Positions 48,686 to 51,062 of a stretch of 51,062 nucleotides of DNA are shown here, piece by piece (position 1 is the first letter of the stretch; the number at the start of each line of letters is the position of its first letter). The position numbers and the translations under genes are program-made. The notes beneath the pieces were generated by a model. The model did no database searches. It saw only the letters and a list, made by a program, of their open reading frames with translations, and was not told where the DNA came from. Origin of the DNA: JAZDOT01 sp043798355 (lineage in GTDB: Bacteria > Patescibacteriota > Gracilibacteria > Peribacterales > Peribacteraceae). The stretch covers positions 1 through 51,062 of the forward strand of contig JAZDOT010000001.1 of assembly GCA_043798355.1 (NCBI GenBank). The letters run 5' to 3'.

Positions 48686-50491
48686 TCAGGCGACAACCTT
48701 CCACTCGGGCGGCGCAGCGACGAATTTTTCCTGATTGGTGTTGTTTGCCTTATCCCGTCGAAGGAGTGTCCAACTACTGGGGTCAACTGAATACTCTTTC
48801 CCGGGATCGCGGCCTTGCGCCAGCGTAAGATCCACATACTTTCCTTTGATCCCACCTTTATCGACAGCCTCTTCCAATTGCTGCAGCTCAGGGATATTCG
48901 CCAATGTGATCTTTGAGAGTGGCCGGATACTTTCCCACACACCGTCCTGATAGACCTTTGTCACATCCCAGGAGGTCGCATTTTGCTGCATTTGCAATGC
49001 CTTTCCATCGAGCTTCATGTACCTGTAGGGATCACCCTGCAGCGCCGTGTCATCTGGGCCTTTCTGAAACCATTCCCCGTCGGGCTTCGCAGCCTTGAGA
49101 ACGGCCACACCTTCCTTGATCTCCCCCTTACGCCCCTCTACGGCTGCTGTAATGGCCTCCTTGAGCACATCGGGGTTCGTCACGATACCGGTAGCCGCAA
49201 CAAGAGTAATGGTTTTGGGATTTACAAGATTGTTCAGGGCGGTAGCATCCGCCGGCGGATCAATTTTCCATGCGGGCGAGAGCCCGTCCGGCCCCACGAC
49301 GACACTGACACTACCCAGCGCCGGAATTTTTGCCTGTGCCTTTGCTTGATTGAGATAGGTATTCGCCGTTGCGACGCCGGTTTTTACATCGTCGATCATC
49401 TTCGTCACCTCCTCAACTTTAGCCTTTTTCTCTGCGACTTCCTTCTCAAAATTAGCTTTCTCCGTCATTAAATTCGTCATATCTGTTTTCGCGGCCTGGA
49501 GCACGTTTGTAAGCCTGGTAACTTCTGCGGCATTGGGGGGGGGAGGTTTCGCTTGCTCAGTATTGAAATTTGTCTGCGCGGTATTGATATCGTTCTGTTT
49601 CGCGGTGATTGCGGTATTCTTATTGTTCAAATTGGTCTCGGCTGTCGTCTGCTCGGTTTTCTTCGTAGCCAGATAGGTCTCCGCCCGATTCGTGGCCCCC
49701 ACCGGTGCCCCGCTGATTTCCGTTTCAATCGTTTTCCTCTTCGCCTTGCCTGCCACTGCATCCCTGCCTTCCTGTATCGCTCCATGCTCCTGTTTTTGAA
49801 TAAGCGCCATGAGTGCCATCAAGACACGCATCGCTGCCGCAAACTTATCCATGGCCCCATCCGCACTCTTCATATCCTCTGCAGCGTCCTTCATCTCGCG
49901 TGTCCATGCTTCAGCGGATGTCCTGGGGGGTGGCCGCAATGCTCTTCGCTCCGCAGTCTCCTCGTCATTGATGGTTTTGATTTCTGCCTTTTTATCACTC
50001 ACTTTCTGTTGTGCCTCCCGCAGGGCCGTCACCAAACCGCGGTATTCCGGATTGGTCGTTTCGCTAAGTGGCTGAGTCTCAGTCTTTGACTGGGAACGCT
50101 GCCTGGGGTTTTTCTGCGGCTGCTGCTTGGGAGTGTTTTTCTCAACATACTCCTGCAGAGCTTTCTGTTTTGCAGCCAAATCTTCTTCGAGGGGCTTCAT
50201 TTCACTGACCAGCCGCTCGCGCTTATCTTGTCTCTCTGGTTTCTTGCCCTCGTAGGCGGCTTTTTTTGCTTCCGGTGTCGTCGCATCGATGGGCTTGCCC
50301 ATTCTTTTCGCCATGTCTTCCAGAATTGTTTTTGCATTATCGATCCTCTTCTCTGCTTCCACCTTCAAACGTTCCACGGCTTCTTCGGGGGTTTCTTTCG
50401 CCGGTTCTGCCTCTTTCGCCTTTTTGGCATCTGCCTCTTTCGCTTCCGGAGCAGCGGGTTTCGCTTCCGGGGCGGCACCTGGCGGAGCCAT
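48686..50491 (-). CDS. Large Ala/Lys-rich coiled-coil protein (601 aa)
   Basis: I do not recognise this protein. An Ala/Pro/Lys/Glu-rich N-terminus (AAPEAKPAAPEAKEADAKKA) leads into helical coiled-coil stretches, including a long one at about residues 270-390 rich in Asn/Thr (AETNLNNKNTAITAKQNDIN). The C-terminal ~200 residues look folded, with two related half-motifs (DGEWFQKGPDDTALQGD and PSSWTLLRRDKANNTNQEK). There is no signal peptide. ATG 50491 has a clear ribosome binding site (AGGAG, 7 nt upstream). It is probably cotranscribed with the 118-aa gene just upstream (79 nt). Confidence 0.8.
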   Translation of the reverse strand: MAPPGAAPEAKPAAPEAKEADAKKAKEAEPAKETPEEAVERLKVEAEKRIDNAKTILEDMAKRMGKPIDATTPEAKKAAYEGKKPERQDKRERLVSEMKPLEEDLAAKQKALQEYVEKNTPKQQPQKNPRQRSQSKTETQPLSETTNPEYRGLVTALREAQQKVSDKKAEIKTINDEETAERRALRPPPRTSAEAWTREMKDAAEDMKSADGAMDKFAAAMRVLMALMALIQKQEHGAIQEGRDAVAGKAKRKTIETEISGAPVGATNRAETYLATKKTEQTTAETNLNNKNTAITAKQNDINTAQTNFNTEQAKPPPPNAAEVTRLTNVLQAAKTDMTNLMTEKANFEKEVAEKKAKVEEVTKMIDDVKTGVATANTYLNQAKAQAKIPALGSVSVVVGPDGLSPAWKIDPPADATALNNLVNPKTITLVAATGIVTNPDVLKEAITAAVEGRKGEIKEGVAVLKAAKPDGEWFQKGPDDTALQGDPYRYMKLDGKALQMQQNATSWDVTKVYQDGVWESIRPLSKITLANIPELQQLEEAVDKGGIKGKYVDLTLAQGRDPGKEYSVDPSSWTLLRRDKANNTNQEKFVAAPPEWKVVA

Positions 50492-50570
50492 AAAGATTCT
50501 CCTGTTCTCCTCCAAGGAAAATGAGAACTGATTTAAGGAATAAAGAAATATGTGTGTCATAGAAATGGGG

Positions 50571-50927
50571 TTAGAGAGTACTGATTTGTGTTTCGATGGA
50601 TTCCACCGCTCTTTGTTCCCCCACTCTCTCCACGTTCTCCTTGTACCCACGCAGATTGCGAACATAAGCCTTTACCGCATCCCAAAGCGTCACAAGAACG
50701 CCCTTCGCCTTCTCGTCATACTGCTGAAACGCCGCATCGCACTGCTTCACGCGGGTAGCGGTCTGCTCTGGCCGCTCGTTTTCGTTTGTGTGCTGCGTCC
50801 GCATGTTTTGCAGACCTTCGACCGTCAGATCGGCATTCAATGGTCCCATGATCCCGTCGTAGAACTCCTCTGCCGTCGGGAGTTTCGGCGGCACAGGCGG
50901 AGTCGGTGGAAGCGGAAGGGAAGCCAT
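50571..50927 (-). CDS. Small protein of unknown function (118 aa)
   Basis: I do not recognise this protein. A Pro-rich start (LPLPPTPPVPPKLPT) is followed by a helical body with several aromatic and charged residues (FYDGIMGPLNADL, KAYVRNLRGYKENV). It is soluble, without signal or membrane segment. It is the first gene of a likely two-gene operon with the 601-aa coiled-coil protein and lies behind a promoter whose leader carries the GCAGCC palindrome and CCTAAC units. Confidence 0.72.
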   Translation of the reverse strand: MASLPLPPTPPVPPKLPTAEEFYDGIMGPLNADLTVEGLQNMRTQHTNENERPEQTATRVKQCDAAFQQYDEKAKGVLVTLWDAVKAYVRNLRGYKENVERVGEQRAVESIETQISTL

Positions 50928-50953
50928 ACCGGGGGGTGAAGGTTAGGACAGAA

Positions 50954-50973
50954 GCAGCCCTTCGTGGCTGCGG
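50954..50973. repeat. Second copy of the 20-bp GCAGCC palindrome, in a leader
   Basis: GCAGCCCTTCGTGGCTGCGG, identical to 41678-41697 inside aspS, is bordered here by GTTAGG units (50941-50946 and 50973-50979). It lies in the 5' leader of the 118-aa gene, where the mRNA would carry the hairpin. Confidence 0.92.
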
Positions 50974-51000
50974 TTAGGGATGAGGATATATGTTCAGATT

Positions 51001-51029
51001 ATTATACACCAAACGAAGTTCTGTGGGAA
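51001..51029 (-). promoter_or_regulatory. Promoter of the 118-aa/601-aa gene pair
   Basis: On the minus strand, TTCCCA (51024-51029) and TATAAT (51001-51006) are 17 nt apart, with TG before the -10 box. The leader would be about 65 nt. Confidence 0.7.
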
Positions 51030-51035
51030 GGCCTC

Positions 51036-51062
51036 GTCTTTCCGACCTCACCCCCGACCCCT
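51036..51062. repeat. GC-rich hairpin arm at the right edge
   Basis: The sequence CGACCTCACCCCCGACCCCT is the inverse of the arm GGGGTCGGGGGTGAGG at 43235-43250, so another copy of the large palindromic element probably continues beyond the window. Confidence 0.65.

Overview
The window looks like a stretch of chromosome from an uncultivated bacterium of the Candidate Phyla Radiation (Patescibacteria), most likely Peregrinibacteria/Peribacteria. That placement is inferred from gene content, very tight gene packing, simple envelope genes and many short palindromic and simple-sequence repeats; no rRNA or marker tree is available here. TGA is used as a normal stop (for example for the second MacB-like permease, ftsW and murG), so the UGA-glycine code of Gracilibacteria/Absconditabacteria does not apply. 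No transposase, integrase, phage gene or CRISPR array is visible.

Layout. 1-5760: a MacAB-type ABC exporter operon (adaptor, ATPase, two permeases) behind a perfect consensus promoter, then a small unknown gene and the leftover 3' end of a third permease. 5900-7200: a tiny Cys-rich protein and a Fic-domain protein with a palindromic operator. 7200-12460: SIMPL protein, PIG-V-like mannosyltransferase, lone SufC, ferredoxin, TPR protein and DNA polymerase III delta'. 12630-17100: secA, two unknown genes and tsaB. 17200-25090: GT2 glycosyltransferase, ftsW, murG, cyclophilin lipoprotein, gltX, a membrane protein, a STAS protein and murB. 25088-25948: an SSB with two OB folds. 26352-35831: five consecutive, almost gapless genes for exported Cys-rich proteins, one with an HExxH zinc-protease motif. 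35883-43157: dnaE, tsaC/sua5, nrdR, an S23-type four-helix protein and aspS. 43300-51062: a coiled-coil protein, tRNA-Leu(TAG), a thioredoxin-like protein without CxxC, a tandem GT2 glycosyltransferase and three unknown genes.

How it fits together. The housekeeping part covers peptidoglycan building (ftsW, murG, murB), protein export (secA), replication (dnaE, holB, ssb), tRNA charging (gltX, aspS) and two t6A enzymes (tsaB, tsaC). The five-gene exported cluster is the best candidate for an undescribed system: the gene spacing suggests translational coupling, all five products carry an N-terminal export signal, they are rich in cysteine, and none resembles a family I recognise apart from the protease motif.

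The second striking feature is the repeats. (CCCTAA)n, (ATTATCC/AATTGAT)n, (AGCTCAA)n, CTCTTTGCC-type tracts and several GC-rich hairpins fill intergenic gaps, often ending right at a start codon, and the same families also appear in frame inside tsaB, tsaC, the GT2 gene and aspS, where they add short low-complexity segments to conserved enzymes. Several promoters can be read directly, and at least two place the start codon 6 nt after the -10 box, which suggests leaderless mRNAs.
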